Source: a virus. From it: a stretch of DNA of 25,719 nt. The notes beneath the pieces were generated by a model. The model was given only the letters and a program-made list of their open reading frames with translations, had not been told where the DNA came from and ran no database searches. The DNA lies in the IMG/VR virus record IMGVR_UViG_3300042445_000811, positions 1 to 25,719 of that record. One strand, written 5' to 3'. Position numbers and translations under genes: made by a program. Every line of letters begins with the position of its first letter. Positions within the stretch are counted from its first letter, which is position 1. Positions 5,373 to 13,862 of this stretch are shown here, piece after piece.

Positions 5373-6497
5373 CTAGTCCTTCGCCTTGATGCCGAACGCC
5401 GTGTGCTGAGGATCGAGAAACTTGACTAGCACCTGCAGTCCGGACGCGAGCCCTGCACTCAGGATCGTGCGGAAATCCCCGCCGTTGATGTCCAGCAGCG
5501 GGATTCCGAGTCCGAGCGCAACGCTGATACTGACTGTAACAAACGTCCGCACGAACTCAATCAGCGCGTCGTCGATTCCTGTGTTGTTCTTGATATATCG
5601 CAGGAAGGTCATCACTTTGGCACTCGTTCCTTTCGCCTTGCTCGCCACGGCTACTGCGTCGTTGGCTGCACTCAATGCCCTCCCACCGATTCCAGCCCAG
5701 TCCAGTCGCTGCAGAGCCTGAAGCTCGACATCAACTGCGCTCGGCTGCGCTGCGATCTTGGTGGACGCGGCGGGGAGTTGCACCCCGCGTTCCGGATTCA
5801 CCACCTCTGGTGGCTGCACCGCAGCTACGCGCGCCCTTGATTCGGCGATCGCCGCCTTCCGCGCTGGATGCGTAACGATCAACAGAGCCTTGTAGCTCTC
5901 GCGAAGTTTACCAGCCCTGACCTTACTGCTCGCAATCTGGGCGAGCTGCTCAACCGTGACTGGCACTGCATACTTTTCGGCTGCGCTGCGCTCGTCGCGA
6001 GTCGGGCACGCCCACTGCCAGCCGTCGATCTCATCCCATCCTGCGGAGGTCATATGTCCGTACCCAGCCTTGACGTGCGCTGGATTCGTTTTCGTCCAGT
6101 ACCTCAGCCAGCGATCGTGCCACGCGCTGATCCGGACTCCCGTCGGATACTGCACGGGCTGCTGCACCCAGACGAGCAGAGCTGCGCCTTTCTTGGCTGC
6201 ATCCAGTGCATCGGTGATCGACTTCGCGTATCGAGCCCTGCCGCCTAGTACGGCGACCGTCTGAATAGCTTCCTTGAGCGAGCCGCCAGCATCGCTCACG
6301 CCCTGCTTGTCCTTGCGCCCCGTTGCCTTCTCGAATGCAGCTACGCCCTGCGCTGCGGAATAATCCACTGCATATCCGGATGCCCACGAAACTGCAGCGG
6401 CGCACGATGCCCACGTGCAGTCATCCAGTACCTGCTTGGAGCCCTTGCGCTGCGCCTCAGCATCGGCGTAGAGCTGCGACTTGACAAGGAACTTCAC
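5373..6497 (-). CDS. Endolysin: N-terminal cysteine peptidase fused to C-terminal holin-like membrane domain
   Basis: 374 aa from GTG 6497 (GTGA overlap with the upstream stop); a GTG at 6518 would add 7 residues. Residues 1-160 look like a papain-type (C39-like) peptidase: LDDCTWASCAAAVSWASGY places Cys27 at a helix start, and AGYGHMTSAGWDEIDGW gives the His (148). Such domains cut peptidoglycan peptides in phage lysins. Residues about 170-290 are a linker rich in Ala, Lys and Pro. The C-terminus (about 305-365: EFVRTFVTVSISVALGLGI, then SAGLASGLQVLVKFLDP) resembles small phage holins of the r1t type, which begin with a RTFV-like segment followed by two hydrophobic stretches. The join of a lysin and a holin-like region in one frame is unusual. 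The preceding 62-aa membrane gene may be a second lysis factor. Confidence 0.78.
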   Translation of the reverse strand: MKFLVKSQLYADAEAQRKGSKQVLDDCTWASCAAAVSWASGYAVDYSAAQGVAAFEKATGRKDKQGVSDAGGSLKEAIQTVAVLGGRARYAKSITDALDAAKKGAALLVWVQQPVQYPTGVRISAWHDRWLRYWTKTNPAHVKAGYGHMTSAGWDEIDGWQWACPTRDERSAAEKYAVPVTVEQLAQIASSKVRAGKLRESYKALLIVTHPARKAAIAESRARVAAVQPPEVVNPERGVQLPAASTKIAAQPSAVDVELQALQRLDWAGIGGRALSAANDAVAVASKAKGTSAKVMTFLRYIKNNTGIDDALIEFVRTFVTVSISVALGLGIPLLDINGGDFRTILSAGLASGLQVLVKFLDPQHTAFGIKAKD

Positions 6498-6682
6498 TTG
6501 CCCTGCCCATTCAGCCACGCGAGCATCCCGCCCAGTCCGCTGATTCCTAGCAGCGCGATCACGAACTTCGCGAGCCGATAGGCTCCGCGCGTTTCTGCCA
6601 TCTCAACCTTGATGTCGGCTAGGTCGCTCTCGATGCGATCCAGCCGCTTGAGAATCTCGCTGTTCGTAGCTCGGTCAACCAT
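6494..6682 (-). CDS. XhlA-like small membrane protein (putative holin or lysis accessory)
   Basis: 62 aa. N-terminal coiled coil with heptads (SEILKRLDRIESDLADIKVE) followed by one transmembrane helix (AYRLAKFVIALLGISGLGGM) and a short polar tail. This is the layout of haemolysin XhlA-type phage proteins encoded next to endolysins. ATG 6682 overlaps the fibre stop by 8 nt and has GGAG 7 nt upstream. Placed directly before the endolysin, so a role in membrane permeabilisation is inferred. Confidence 0.75.
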   Translation of the reverse strand: MVDRATNSEILKRLDRIESDLADIKVEMAETRGAYRLAKFVIALLGISGLGGMLAWLNGQGK

Positions 6683-8360
6683 TCTCGTTCTCCAGTTTCT
6701 GCAGCCTTGACTCCAAGTCCGCGACGCGATGCCAGAGAGCGGCGATCAGCGCGGTTGAGTCTAGCGATTCCGGACGACCCTCCGCGTCGTATCCTACCGC
6801 ATGAGTAAGTCCTGCATCGTGCACTTCTTCGGCGATGAATCCCAGCCGCGTAGCTCCGCCTTCATCCGCGATCGTGCTCTCGTAATGTCGAGCGGTAATG
6901 CGGCGCGCAGCCTCAAGAACTGCATCGTCCGCGTCTACGATATTTGTCTTGTAGCGCGCCGAAGAAGAGTTACGACGCAACGAATATGTCGTGCCAGACG
7001 AGAGCACCCAAATAGCTGCGCTCGCGGTCTGCGTCGTCGTGCTGATCGCGTCGCTCACCATTGAGCCGCTGACATTCAGCGAGCCGTTGAAGTCGCCGCC
7101 TGAGCTGAATCCGATCACAGTGCCTGTGTCGTACATATATCGACTCGCCGTGCTGCCATTCATTGGGTAGATTCGTTCAGCCCATAGCTGCGCGTAGTCT
7201 GTTGCGCTCGCGCCGTTTAGAATCTGGATAACGTTTGCAGCACCTGACTTGACTGATGCGAATGTCGTGTTGTTTTTATCTCGGAACATAATGCGTGGAT
7301 TCGTGCCATTCGATGCGAGCGTGTCCTGCACGATTACGTCAGACGTTCCGGACTTCAAGTAGATATCATCGGCGCCGCTCTCAATATCCACTGAGTTATC
7401 AGACAGAATGTCTACGAACTCGCCCTCTACCGTAGTGATCCCACCGCTCAATGTTGCCCAGCCGTTGCCAGTAAGCTGCAGGGTGCCGTCGATATTATTT
7501 GCGGTGAGGTCGATGCTGTACGTTCCACCACCGCCGTTGCTCACCATTGTCAAACTCGGATCGAGCTCAGTTTGCGGGAAGATCTCAAACTGCAGATTTT
7601 CGTTCTGAATGATCCACTGGTCGCCGCTCGGATTCTGCAGCGCGGGGAATGAGATCGCCCCTTCTGATCGCGCGAGTCGCACTTCAGTAACGGGCATCGT
7701 CACGGCTGCAACTGGAGAAGTAGTTGGCACATCTACCTTCACGGATAGCAGGATGAAGGCAGCCTTTGCATCCGGAACGATCCAGTTCGTAAACAGCGAC
7801 TGGCTTGTGATTGTTGATGCAGTGCCGTTTGCCGTTGCCGTTACGGTCAGTGCATTTAGGTCAGCATCACACGCAGTAGCAGTGATCGTGATCCTGACGC
7901 GTGTCTTGTCTGTCGCGCCGCCAGTCGTTGTTCCGACATTTACTTCTGGGTGATACGCACTCGCTCGATTTGATCCGCCAGAAATAGGCACGTAGCGTTT
8001 GATCTCGTAAGCTGATCCGACCCCTGCATTGGCTGCAGCAGTGAACGTGAGCACATTCCCGCTTGCGGTCAATGCCGATGCAGTGATCGCAGCAGTGACG
8101 GTTGGTGCTGCTCCAGTTGCAACGCCCGTGAAATACGGCAGCGGATTTGTCGTGTCGTCTACGGTGTCAAGAGCTTCCAGCGGCGGGATTGCAAAGTCGC
8201 CGTTGGCAACGTTTGCCTGAATCTCGCGCAGCGCAGCCGGACCGAACAGCAGTGAGCTGCCGCCCGTGCTCTCGCCACTCAACAGAACGGCTCCCTCCTC
8301 TGAGATAACGCCGCCGCCAAAGCTCGCGAGCTGCGACTGATCCGAGCCTAGTCGTTCCAT
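6675..8360 (-). CDS. Tail fibre/spike with C-terminal S74 intramolecular chaperone
   Basis: 561 aa. The N-terminal half is Thr/Ala/Ser-rich beta-strand sequence, and the middle has repeated short strands (GTLQLTGNGWATLSG and DNSVDIESGADDIYLKSGT), typical of trimeric fibres with beta-helical or triple-beta segments. The last 110 residues match the peptidase S74 chaperone: SARYKTNIVDADDAVLEAAR, TRLGFIAEEVHDAG, STALIAALWHRVADLESRLQ and a terminal coiled coil. S74 domains assist trimer folding and then cleave themselves off just before the S-A-R segment (near residue 467). The protein probably contacts the host receptor. The ATG overlaps the stop of the preceding hub gene (TAATG). Confidence 0.88.
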   Translation of the reverse strand: MERLGSDQSQLASFGGGVISEEGAVLLSGESTGGSSLLFGPAALREIQANVANGDFAIPPLEALDTVDDTTNPLPYFTGVATGAAPTVTAAITASALTASGNVLTFTAAANAGVGSAYEIKRYVPISGGSNRASAYHPEVNVGTTTGGATDKTRVRITITATACDADLNALTVTATANGTASTITSQSLFTNWIVPDAKAAFILLSVKVDVPTTSPVAAVTMPVTEVRLARSEGAISFPALQNPSGDQWIIQNENLQFEIFPQTELDPSLTMVSNGGGGTYSIDLTANNIDGTLQLTGNGWATLSGGITTVEGEFVDILSDNSVDIESGADDIYLKSGTSDVIVQDTLASNGTNPRIMFRDKNNTTFASVKSGAANVIQILNGASATDYAQLWAERIYPMNGSTASRYMYDTGTVIGFSSGGDFNGSLNVSGSMVSDAISTTTQTASAAIWVLSSGTTYSLRRNSSSARYKTNIVDADDAVLEAARRITARHYESTIADEGGATRLGFIAEEVHDAGLTHAVGYDAEGRPESLDSTALIAALWHRVADLESRLQKLENENG

Positions 8361-9805
8361 TAGATCTTGTCCAGAAACTTCTTGAGCGGGTTACGCGGCA
8401 CGCGCTCGCAGGTGATGTCGTACTTGCGAATCATTGAGCCAGCCTCAAACGACATTGATAGCGATTCGATGCGATAGAGCCCACTGAGGTCAAGCGCATC
8501 CGCAACGATGCTCACATACTGACCAGCTTCCCAGCCGCTCTGCAGAACGAATGTGCTCGGAGCGGTCTGGCGGTAGCCGTTCGCGAATCCGTAGGGATTG
8601 TTGGTCGTGTCTGCACCGCGCACGCTGAATGTAATCGATCGCAGTGGCGCAGCGCGGTTCGGATATGCATTCGTGCCGAAGAACTTATTGGCGTAGTTAT
8701 TGAGCGTGTCCGTCCAGTAGGTTGGCGCAGCCTTTCGGTTCGGTACTGGATTCACTTGGATCAGCGTTTCCGGACGCGCGCCGCTGCGCGTTGTCATTCC
8801 AGCCCCATCAGGCGCAGCTTGGTCGTAGACGCGCCCGTAAGGATCGTCCACCGTATACGCACCTCCTGAGATCTTGCTGTCAAGTTTGCTCCACGCGGAG
8901 TTCATCACGAACCGCGCCTTCTTGATGATGCTGTCGTGATCGAGCGACACGCTGAGATTGCGAACCTGCAGAGTAGCTGCGGCTGCAGCTGATCCGTACG
9001 GAGAATAGGTTGCAGTCGTCACGATCTTGAATGGCGCGGTCGCGTAGGTCGGAATCGCCGAGCCGAGCCGAGCGTAGTTGATCGTTCCGTTCGGAGCGAC
9101 CCAGTACCTGCGCTGCTCGCCGTCTAACGATTCAGCTGATTCCTTGATCGTATCGAGACACGAGCGCAGCGTTCCCGGAACGAACTTCTGCAGTCCGATT
9201 TTGACGGCGGTACCTGTATAGGTCGGAGTCGTATTCGTATTCACGATCAGGCGATTAGCAGTTCGTCCGGACGTGCCGCCGCTGAATGCCTGAACTGCAT
9301 CAGCTTTCGCGACGAGCAGGGTAACGATTGCCTGATCAGTCGTGCTAGACGCGTCGCCAGCTTCGCCCACGCCGAGATTGAAGTTCGCCGTGTATTCGAG
9401 CGAATAGCCAGCAGCTGCCTTCTTGCCCTTGTAGACGATGATCTTGTCCAAGAAGTTTGATGCCGTCGCAACGTTCACGCTCGCGCGCGTGCCGAGTCCA
9501 TTCTCCGAGAGCTGCGCGTCAATGCTCGTGATGAATCCGAGAAACGTCGTCGTGCCACTTACTTGGAATCGCACGCGCGCGTTGTCATTGACTGCGCCTG
9601 ATTTCCACCACGGACCACCGACAGGGGTTTTCACCTGCAGAACGTCAAACGACATTGATCCGCTCGAGCCGTCTGCATCCTGCGTAAGGTTCACGGATTC
9701 CGGATCAACCCACGGAGTCGTTGGGCTAGCTGTTGAGTAATCCTCAAGAATATTCGCGCCGCTATTCACGCCGTCAATCAGAATGGAGAACGGATGCGTT
9801 GCCAT
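8360..9805 (-). CDS. Minor tail protein / tail hub (baseplate component)
   Basis: 481 aa, predicted mostly beta. Position immediately after the tape measure and before the fibre is that of Dit/Tal-type distal tail and hub proteins. The N-terminus (MATHPFSILIDGVNSGANIL) and the C-terminal part (DLSGLYRIESLSMSFEAGSM, then IRKYDITCERVPRNPLKKFL) look like the hub domains of siphophages in which this protein carries the tail-tip ring. ATG 9805 follows directly on the tape-measure stop (TAA ATG) behind GGGCGGTAA. No peptidase or glycosidase domain seen. The family name is from position and overall pattern only. Confidence 0.7.
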   Translation of the reverse strand: MATHPFSILIDGVNSGANILEDYSTASPTTPWVDPESVNLTQDADGSSGSMSFDVLQVKTPVGGPWWKSGAVNDNARVRFQVSGTTTFLGFITSIDAQLSENGLGTRASVNVATASNFLDKIIVYKGKKAAAGYSLEYTANFNLGVGEAGDASSTTDQAIVTLLVAKADAVQAFSGGTSGRTANRLIVNTNTTPTYTGTAVKIGLQKFVPGTLRSCLDTIKESAESLDGEQRRYWVAPNGTINYARLGSAIPTYATAPFKIVTTATYSPYGSAAAAATLQVRNLSVSLDHDSIIKKARFVMNSAWSKLDSKISGGAYTVDDPYGRVYDQAAPDGAGMTTRSGARPETLIQVNPVPNRKAAPTYWTDTLNNYANKFFGTNAYPNRAAPLRSITFSVRGADTTNNPYGFANGYRQTAPSTFVLQSGWEAGQYVSIVADALDLSGLYRIESLSMSFEAGSMIRKYDITCERVPRNPLKKFLDKI

Positions 9806-11194
9806 TTACCGCCCCGTATCTCGCAGCATTCCATTGACCGAGCTCTGCACCGTAGCGTCGAACTCCTTTTGACCAACGTAGACCTTGAACTCTGGCGCGC
9901 CGTAGGAAGTGCCAACGTTGCCCATTCCATATGACGGCGACGGCGAGCCGATCGGTGGGATGATGAATCCACCCGCGCCGTAGCCAGCGCCAGCCGCGAA
10001 GTTTGCTGCAGCGAAGAAGTCGCCTTCCTTGCCGCCGACTGGAGGCGCATTCGCGCCTAGACTTTTCTGATACGCGTCCGCTGCGTTGCTCGCATTCAGG
10101 AAGTCTGAGATCCCGCGCACGACTGCAGCTAGAACACCGACGATCCCAGTAATGATGTCGAACAAACCACCAATCGCTGCGCCGATTGCGCCCACTGCGA
10201 ATGCCAGAGGACCTTTACCGTCGCCCCATAGCGCGCCGACAACATCGCCGATTGCAGTCAGTAGCCCATCCGGACCAGTGAGCGCAGCGATAAATGTTCC
10301 GACCTTACCCGCGAGCTCTTCGAAGATAGGTCCGACAACCTTGCCGACCGAATCAAATACGCCGCCTGGTTTTGTGAAGTTCTCAATGTTGTCCTGAATC
10401 ATCGGACCGAACGTATCCGCTAGGTTCTTCCCGACATCTTGCACGATCGGAGCGACGGTGTCGAGCACTGATGAGAGCGCAGGGATTGCTGTCTTGTTGA
10501 GGAAATCAAGTCCGTCGGCAGCGATCGGCAGGAACTTCTCGCCGAAACTCTCAAACACGTTGTTGAGTCCGATCTGTGCGCGCGCAAACTTTCCACTGAC
10601 GGTATCCGCAGCGGCTGCAGCTGCGCCTTTATACTTCTTGGAGATAGCAGTCAGCACCTCCAAACCCTTCGCGCCCTTCTTCGTCTGGATTCCGAGTGCC
10701 TTCAGCCCCTTCGTATTCCCTTGATACGCCTTACCGACGAGCGCAGTAGCTTCCTCAAGGCTGATGCCTTTCGCGGCGGCAATATCCGCAGCCACGTTCT
10801 GAATCCGGATGGCATCGCTGAACTTCTTAGTGAATGATGTTGCCGTGATCAGACTCTCGCGCACCTGATCGTCGCTGAAGGCGAGATCCTGCAGCTTCGT
10901 GACTTGCTTCTCGATCGCCGCGCTGTTTTCATCCGTGAGCATTCCGCGAGTTTTTAGGACGCTATTGAGCCGAGCTACTTGTTTCTGTTCGTCAGCTGCA
11001 GCGGCAACGGCTGCACCAGTGAATGCAGCGACTGATGCGGCGATCCCAATGGCTCCGAGCGCGGCTGTTTTTAGTCCGGAGCCTACGGACGAGCCGATCT
11101 TCTTGAGTCCGCCGAGAGCCTTCCCGACCTTGCGAATACTAGGCGTAGCTGAGTCGGTAGCCTTGATGACTAGGTTCATAAGTTTGCTGTTCAT
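9806..11194 (-). CDS. Tape measure protein
   Basis: 462 aa from ATG 11194, which overlaps the previous stop (TAATG) behind AAAGGCGAAG; the frame stays open upstream but that would overlap the previous gene. N-terminus MNSKLMNLVIKATDSATPSI is the usual tape-measure opening, followed by amphipathic and hydrophobic segments (AALGAIGIAASVAAFTGAAV, then several membrane-like stretches such as LAFAVGAIGAAIGGLFDIIT at about 340-400). These segments form the scaffold that fixes tail length and may enter the host membrane. At roughly 0.15 nm per residue the length predicts a short tail of about 70 nm. No lytic domain is fused. Confidence 0.9.
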   Translation of the reverse strand: MNSKLMNLVIKATDSATPSIRKVGKALGGLKKIGSSVGSGLKTAALGAIGIAASVAAFTGAAVAAAADEQKQVARLNSVLKTRGMLTDENSAAIEKQVTKLQDLAFSDDQVRESLITATSFTKKFSDAIRIQNVAADIAAAKGISLEEATALVGKAYQGNTKGLKALGIQTKKGAKGLEVLTAISKKYKGAAAAAADTVSGKFARAQIGLNNVFESFGEKFLPIAADGLDFLNKTAIPALSSVLDTVAPIVQDVGKNLADTFGPMIQDNIENFTKPGGVFDSVGKVVGPIFEELAGKVGTFIAALTGPDGLLTAIGDVVGALWGDGKGPLAFAVGAIGAAIGGLFDIITGIVGVLAAVVRGISDFLNASNAADAYQKSLGANAPPVGGKEGDFFAAANFAAGAGYGAGGFIIPPIGSPSPSYGMGNVGTSYGAPEFKVYVGQKEFDATVQSSVNGMLRDTGR

Positions 11195-11742
11195 TACTTC
11201 GCCTTTCGTGCCTTGTATTTGATCGCGCCATCGAGCCACGCGCGCACCGTCTTGGCGAGTACCTCTTCGGCTCTAGCTCGCACGCCTGAGTCGCTCGTAG
11301 CATCGTAGACGAAGTTGCGCGCAGGAACGAATCCGCTGCGTCGCTGCGGTAGCGCAGCTCCTGCAGCTGCCTGAGCCCAAGTAATCCGCTCAGGTGCTCG
11401 CCCAGTTCCACGCGTTCGATGACCGCTCACGACGAACCAGCGATACCACGCGCCCTTGCTATCTCCACGCGTAGCTCCCGCCTTGATTCCGACGACAGCT
11501 GCTGGGTTATTGAACTTCGCCTTGCGAGCAGCGACCGCACCGCGCAGCCTTCCAGTCCGGACTGGAGCCTTCGCCTTGACTGGTTTTACCATCGTGCGCG
11601 CTGCATTGAGCGTCGCCATTTGCAGCATCGCGCGAAACTTGCGGGGATTCGATGACTCAAGGAATCCGAGCCTGAACTCGTCTACATCGCGCAGTGATCC
11701 CTCAGTCAAGTAGACCAGTCCGGAACGCTTAGGATCGACCAC
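11194..11742 (-). CDS. HK97 gp10-like tail-completion/neck protein (in unusual position)
   Basis: 182 aa. VKPVKAKAPVRTGRLRGAVA (about 54-73) and the Ala/Arg-rich surrounding match the 'ka.aPvrTG.Lr.si' signature of the HK97 gp10 family; the C-terminal part (NFVYDATSDSGVRARAEEVL) also fits. These proteins connect the head to the tail or terminate the tail. The gene normally lies between the connector and the tube, but here it sits after the tail-assembly chaperones and just before the tape measure. Starts at GTG 11742, overlapping the end of the frameshift product by 14 nt. Confidence 0.8.
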   Translation of the reverse strand: MVDPKRSGLVYLTEGSLRDVDEFRLGFLESSNPRKFRAMLQMATLNAARTMVKPVKAKAPVRTGRLRGAVAARKAKFNNPAAVVGIKAGATRGDSKGAWYRWFVVSGHRTRGTGRAPERITWAQAAAGAALPQRRSGFVPARNFVYDATSDSGVRARAEEVLAKTVRAWLDGAIKYKARKAK

Positions 11743-12210
11743 GCTTCACGTCCTTCGGCTGCATTTCGGCGTGCAGTGCCCACGCTCGGAGCACTAAGTG
11801 TAGCGGTGCATCTTCAACTTCCCACGGAAACTTGCCGAACTTCTCAGCTAATACGTGGAACACGATTTCGGCTGGAGGAGCGATCGGCTGCCCCAAACTT
11901 AGTTGACGAGCAGCCAGCCTCAGCCTTTTGGGAGAGTTGCAGCCCTCTCTAGGAATGCGCTCGCCGCAGCATCGAGAGCCTGAATCGGAGCCTCAAGTGG
12001 ATCACTCGTTGGATTGCCGTCAAGATCCTTCCAGCCCTCAACGCTCAGGATCATTCGCGTGTACGCCTGTAAACGCTTCGCGTTTGAGTCGCTCTCCAAA
12101 TCAATCAGCACGCGTGCCGAGATTCGCGTGAGCGGACGGAACGTCGCGTGCCATCCGGAGAACTCGCCCTCAAGGTGAACGATTACTGGATCGCTAGTTG
12201 TGTCTGTCAT
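11729..12210 (-). CDS. Tail assembly chaperone GT fusion made by -1 ribosomal frameshift
   Basis: Frame 0 reads 95 codons from ATG 12210 to AAA at 11926. At C CCA AAA the ribosome would slip back one base and continue for 65 codons (first residues RLRLAARQLSLGQPIAP) to TAA at 11729-11731, giving 160 aa. The downstream piece (IVFHVLAEKFGKFPWEVEDA and LHLVLRAWALHAEMQ) is the acidic helical C-terminal domain of tail assembly chaperones (lambda GT, HK97 gp14-type), found between tube and tape measure. No start codon or ribosome binding site is available for the downstream piece alone. It binds the tape measure and recruits tube subunits. Confidence 0.88.
11886..11932 (-). promoter_or_regulatory. 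-1 frameshift signal: CCCAAAA heptamer plus downstream hairpin
   Basis: The heptamer CCCAAAA occupies 11932-11926 in frame as C CCA AAA. Ten nucleotides downstream GGCTGC (11915-11910) can pair with GCAGCC (11891-11886) around an 18-nt loop, a plausible stimulator. The 0-frame stop TGA is at 11922-11920. Confidence 0.85.
11920..12210 (-). CDS. Tail assembly chaperone G (unshifted product)
   Basis: 96 aa, begins MTDTTSDPVIVHLEGEFSGW and ends LERAATLPKG just after the slippery site. It lies between tube and tape measure, the standard place for gpG-like chaperones. The ATG is preceded by AGGAGGAGGGGAT. The last codons CCA AAA GGC TGA place the stop two codons after the slip, as in other phage G/GT pairs. 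Cytoplasmic assembly factor, not expected in the virion. Confidence 0.85.
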   Translation of the reverse strand: MTDTTSDPVIVHLEGEFSGWHATFRPLTRISARVLIDLESDSNAKRLQAYTRMILSVEGWKDLDGNPTSDPLEAPIQALDAAASAFLERAATLPKG

Positions 12211-12233
12211 ATCCCCTCCTCCTAGTTTCTAAA

Positions 12234-13244
12234 CTACGGGCGAGTCGCCAACGGCGAATCAACCCAGCACAGAATGCTGTTCGTTCCATTGCTGGCGAGC
12301 TGCAGCGTAACTGTGTTGAGAATCAGCCCATCGGATTCGCTGCCGATCACGCTGACATTCTCAACTACGCCGCAGACGTTCGCGGTGAATCCGTATCCGT
12401 TTGCATCGATGCCCTGCACCTGCACGAACTTAGTCGTGCCGATATCGCCGACTGGGAATGTGGTGGTCGCGTTGCTATTCGATGCAATCGTGAGCTCCAA
12501 CGTTCCGTCTAGCGCGCCAGTGTAGGCAACGCCGCCAGCATTCACGTTAGTCGTTGAGCCATTGAGAACCTGCAGAGGCGCAGCCCCCGGAGTCAGGCTC
12601 AAGTTCCAGTTCGTGATGAAGCTCGAATACGCTGTGCCAGTTCCCGTCTTGGCAGTGATCATTGACGAGTGGGTTTTGAGACCGAACAGACGACCCGGAA
12701 TAAAGTACTGAGTCGCGAATGCTGCAGTGCTCGTATCGCTGGTCGTGCTGAGTGCGCGACCCGCCCACGTGCTGCCCATCTGGAGCAGTCCGGACTGGTC
12801 TGCGCTGAGGCTGATTTCAGTTGGAACGCAGCCATCGACAACGAACTTCTGCACGCCGTCCGTGAGATAGAGCGAGTAGGTTTTCAGCGTGTCTACGTCG
12901 GTCTGGCTCGGAGCATACGCCCAAGTGTATGGACCAGCTCCCGAAGCGGTAATCGTTGCGAGCGAATCGAACAAGATCGGAAGCGTGCGCAGCGATGCTG
13001 GAGCTTCGCCGATTGTGACGACTGGAGCCTTTGCTGTAACGGTTGCCGATGCAGCGACGCGACGTGGGCGAATGCCGACGCTCTTGTCCTCAGCTAGATC
13101 AACTACCACGCCAGCGTCGATGATGCCAACGATATCTGTATGCAGGAGCTCGCCGTTCGCATCCGCGAATGTTGCTGGCGTACCGTACGCCGCTTCGCTC
13201 TTGACGACGACCTTCGTGAATGACTTGGCTCCAAGCGTTGGCAT
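12234..13244 (-). CDS. Major tail tube protein
   Basis: 336 aa, beta-rich, begins MPTLGAKSFTKVVVKSEAAY. The opening 'vv.kSEaaYGTPaTf' and the later VGIRPRRVAASATVTAKAP match tail tube proteins of siphophages in which a long polypeptide forms the tube ring. A Ser/Thr/Gly-rich C-terminal part (about 200-336) with many short strands may be an added Ig-like surface domain, since tube cores are usually about 200 aa. Directly before the chaperones. A 14-nt inverted repeat (TAGTTT AG AAACTA, 12223-12236) overlaps its stop codon; significance unclear. Start ATG is preceded by AAGGAG at a rather long spacing. Confidence 0.85.
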   Translation of the reverse strand: MPTLGAKSFTKVVVKSEAAYGTPATFADANGELLHTDIVGIIDAGVVVDLAEDKSVGIRPRRVAASATVTAKAPVVTIGEAPASLRTLPILFDSLATITASGAGPYTWAYAPSQTDVDTLKTYSLYLTDGVQKFVVDGCVPTEISLSADQSGLLQMGSTWAGRALSTTSDTSTAAFATQYFIPGRLFGLKTHSSMITAKTGTGTAYSSFITNWNLSLTPGAAPLQVLNGSTTNVNAGGVAYTGALDGTLELTIASNSNATTTFPVGDIGTTKFVQVQGIDANGYGFTANVCGVVENVSVIGSESDGLILNTVTLQLASNGTNSILCWVDSPLATRP

Positions 13245-13246
13245 TG

Positions 13247-13432
13247 TTATTCGTTCTCCTTATCAATCTTGGTTGGCTTAGGCTGCACGATCTCAACGAG
13301 TCCGGATGCAGCCAGCGAAAGTGCGACTGCAGCGTCCAAGTCTACTACATCGTCCGATGCTGGGAGATACGGGTTGTTGTCTGGACGTGGCTGCACGACC
13401 TTGACTTTCAGAGTTCGCAACGTATCAGGCAC
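13247..13432 (-). CDS. Small hypothetical head-tail region protein
   Basis: 61 aa, GTG start overlapping the tail-terminator stop by 8 nt. DDVVDLDAAVALSLAASGLV is the central motif. A similar 'VxDLxxxxALxLxAxGxA' stretch occurs in the 75-aa protein at 14717-14944 (GGVMDLPKDEALALVAHGYA), so these two may share a small fold. The motif recurs in short proteins of phage structural operons. Function unknown. Confidence 0.68.
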   Translation of the reverse strand: MPDTLRTLKVKVVQPRPDNNPYLPASDDVVDLDAAVALSLAASGLVEIVQPKPTKIDKENE

Positions 13433-13862
13433 TTACATTCACCCCTTCGAGTACGCTCACTTGCAAGTCAGCCGTGATCGTAAGGAACACGGTGTCTGCC
13501 CAAGTATCAGTTCCGATTGTAGTAGAAACGACGATCGCCTGAGCTACGCCCGCTGTGTTCAGCTGCACCTGCCCATCGAATACCCCGCGCAGCCACGCGC
13601 GCCACGTTAGGAGATCGGCATACTTGCGCGCCATATCAGCTTGCTCGTTGAGATAGATCACAACGCTCACGGAGAGCACGGTCGAGCGTGCACCTCCCGC
13701 GCCGTAGGTGATCGTATCTCCGGAAGGGATGCAGACGGCTGCAGGAACGACCGCGAGATTGTCGGGCGGAGTCGCGTGCGCTGCTCGGAGCTGGTAGCCC
13801 GTAGGCTGCGTAGCAGCTAAGAGCCGAGCAGCTACCGCCTGATGAATCGTGAGATCGTCCAT
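13425..13862 (-). CDS. Tail terminator-like protein
   Basis: 145 aa. Contains a beta-rich core with VLSVSVVIYLNEQADMARKY and FLTITADLQVSVLEG; the alternating strands with one helix (LLTWRAWLRGVFDG) resemble tail terminator proteins (lambda gpU-like fold). It lies between connector and tube. The ATG overlaps the connector stop (TGATG). The assignment rests mainly on position, length and predicted fold. Confidence 0.65.
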   Translation of the reverse strand: MDDLTIHQAVAARLLAATQPTGYQLRAAHATPPDNLAVVPAAVCIPSGDTITYGAGGARSTVLSVSVVIYLNEQADMARKYADLLTWRAWLRGVFDGQVQLNTAGVAQAIVVSTTIGTDTWADTVFLTITADLQVSVLEGVNVSA

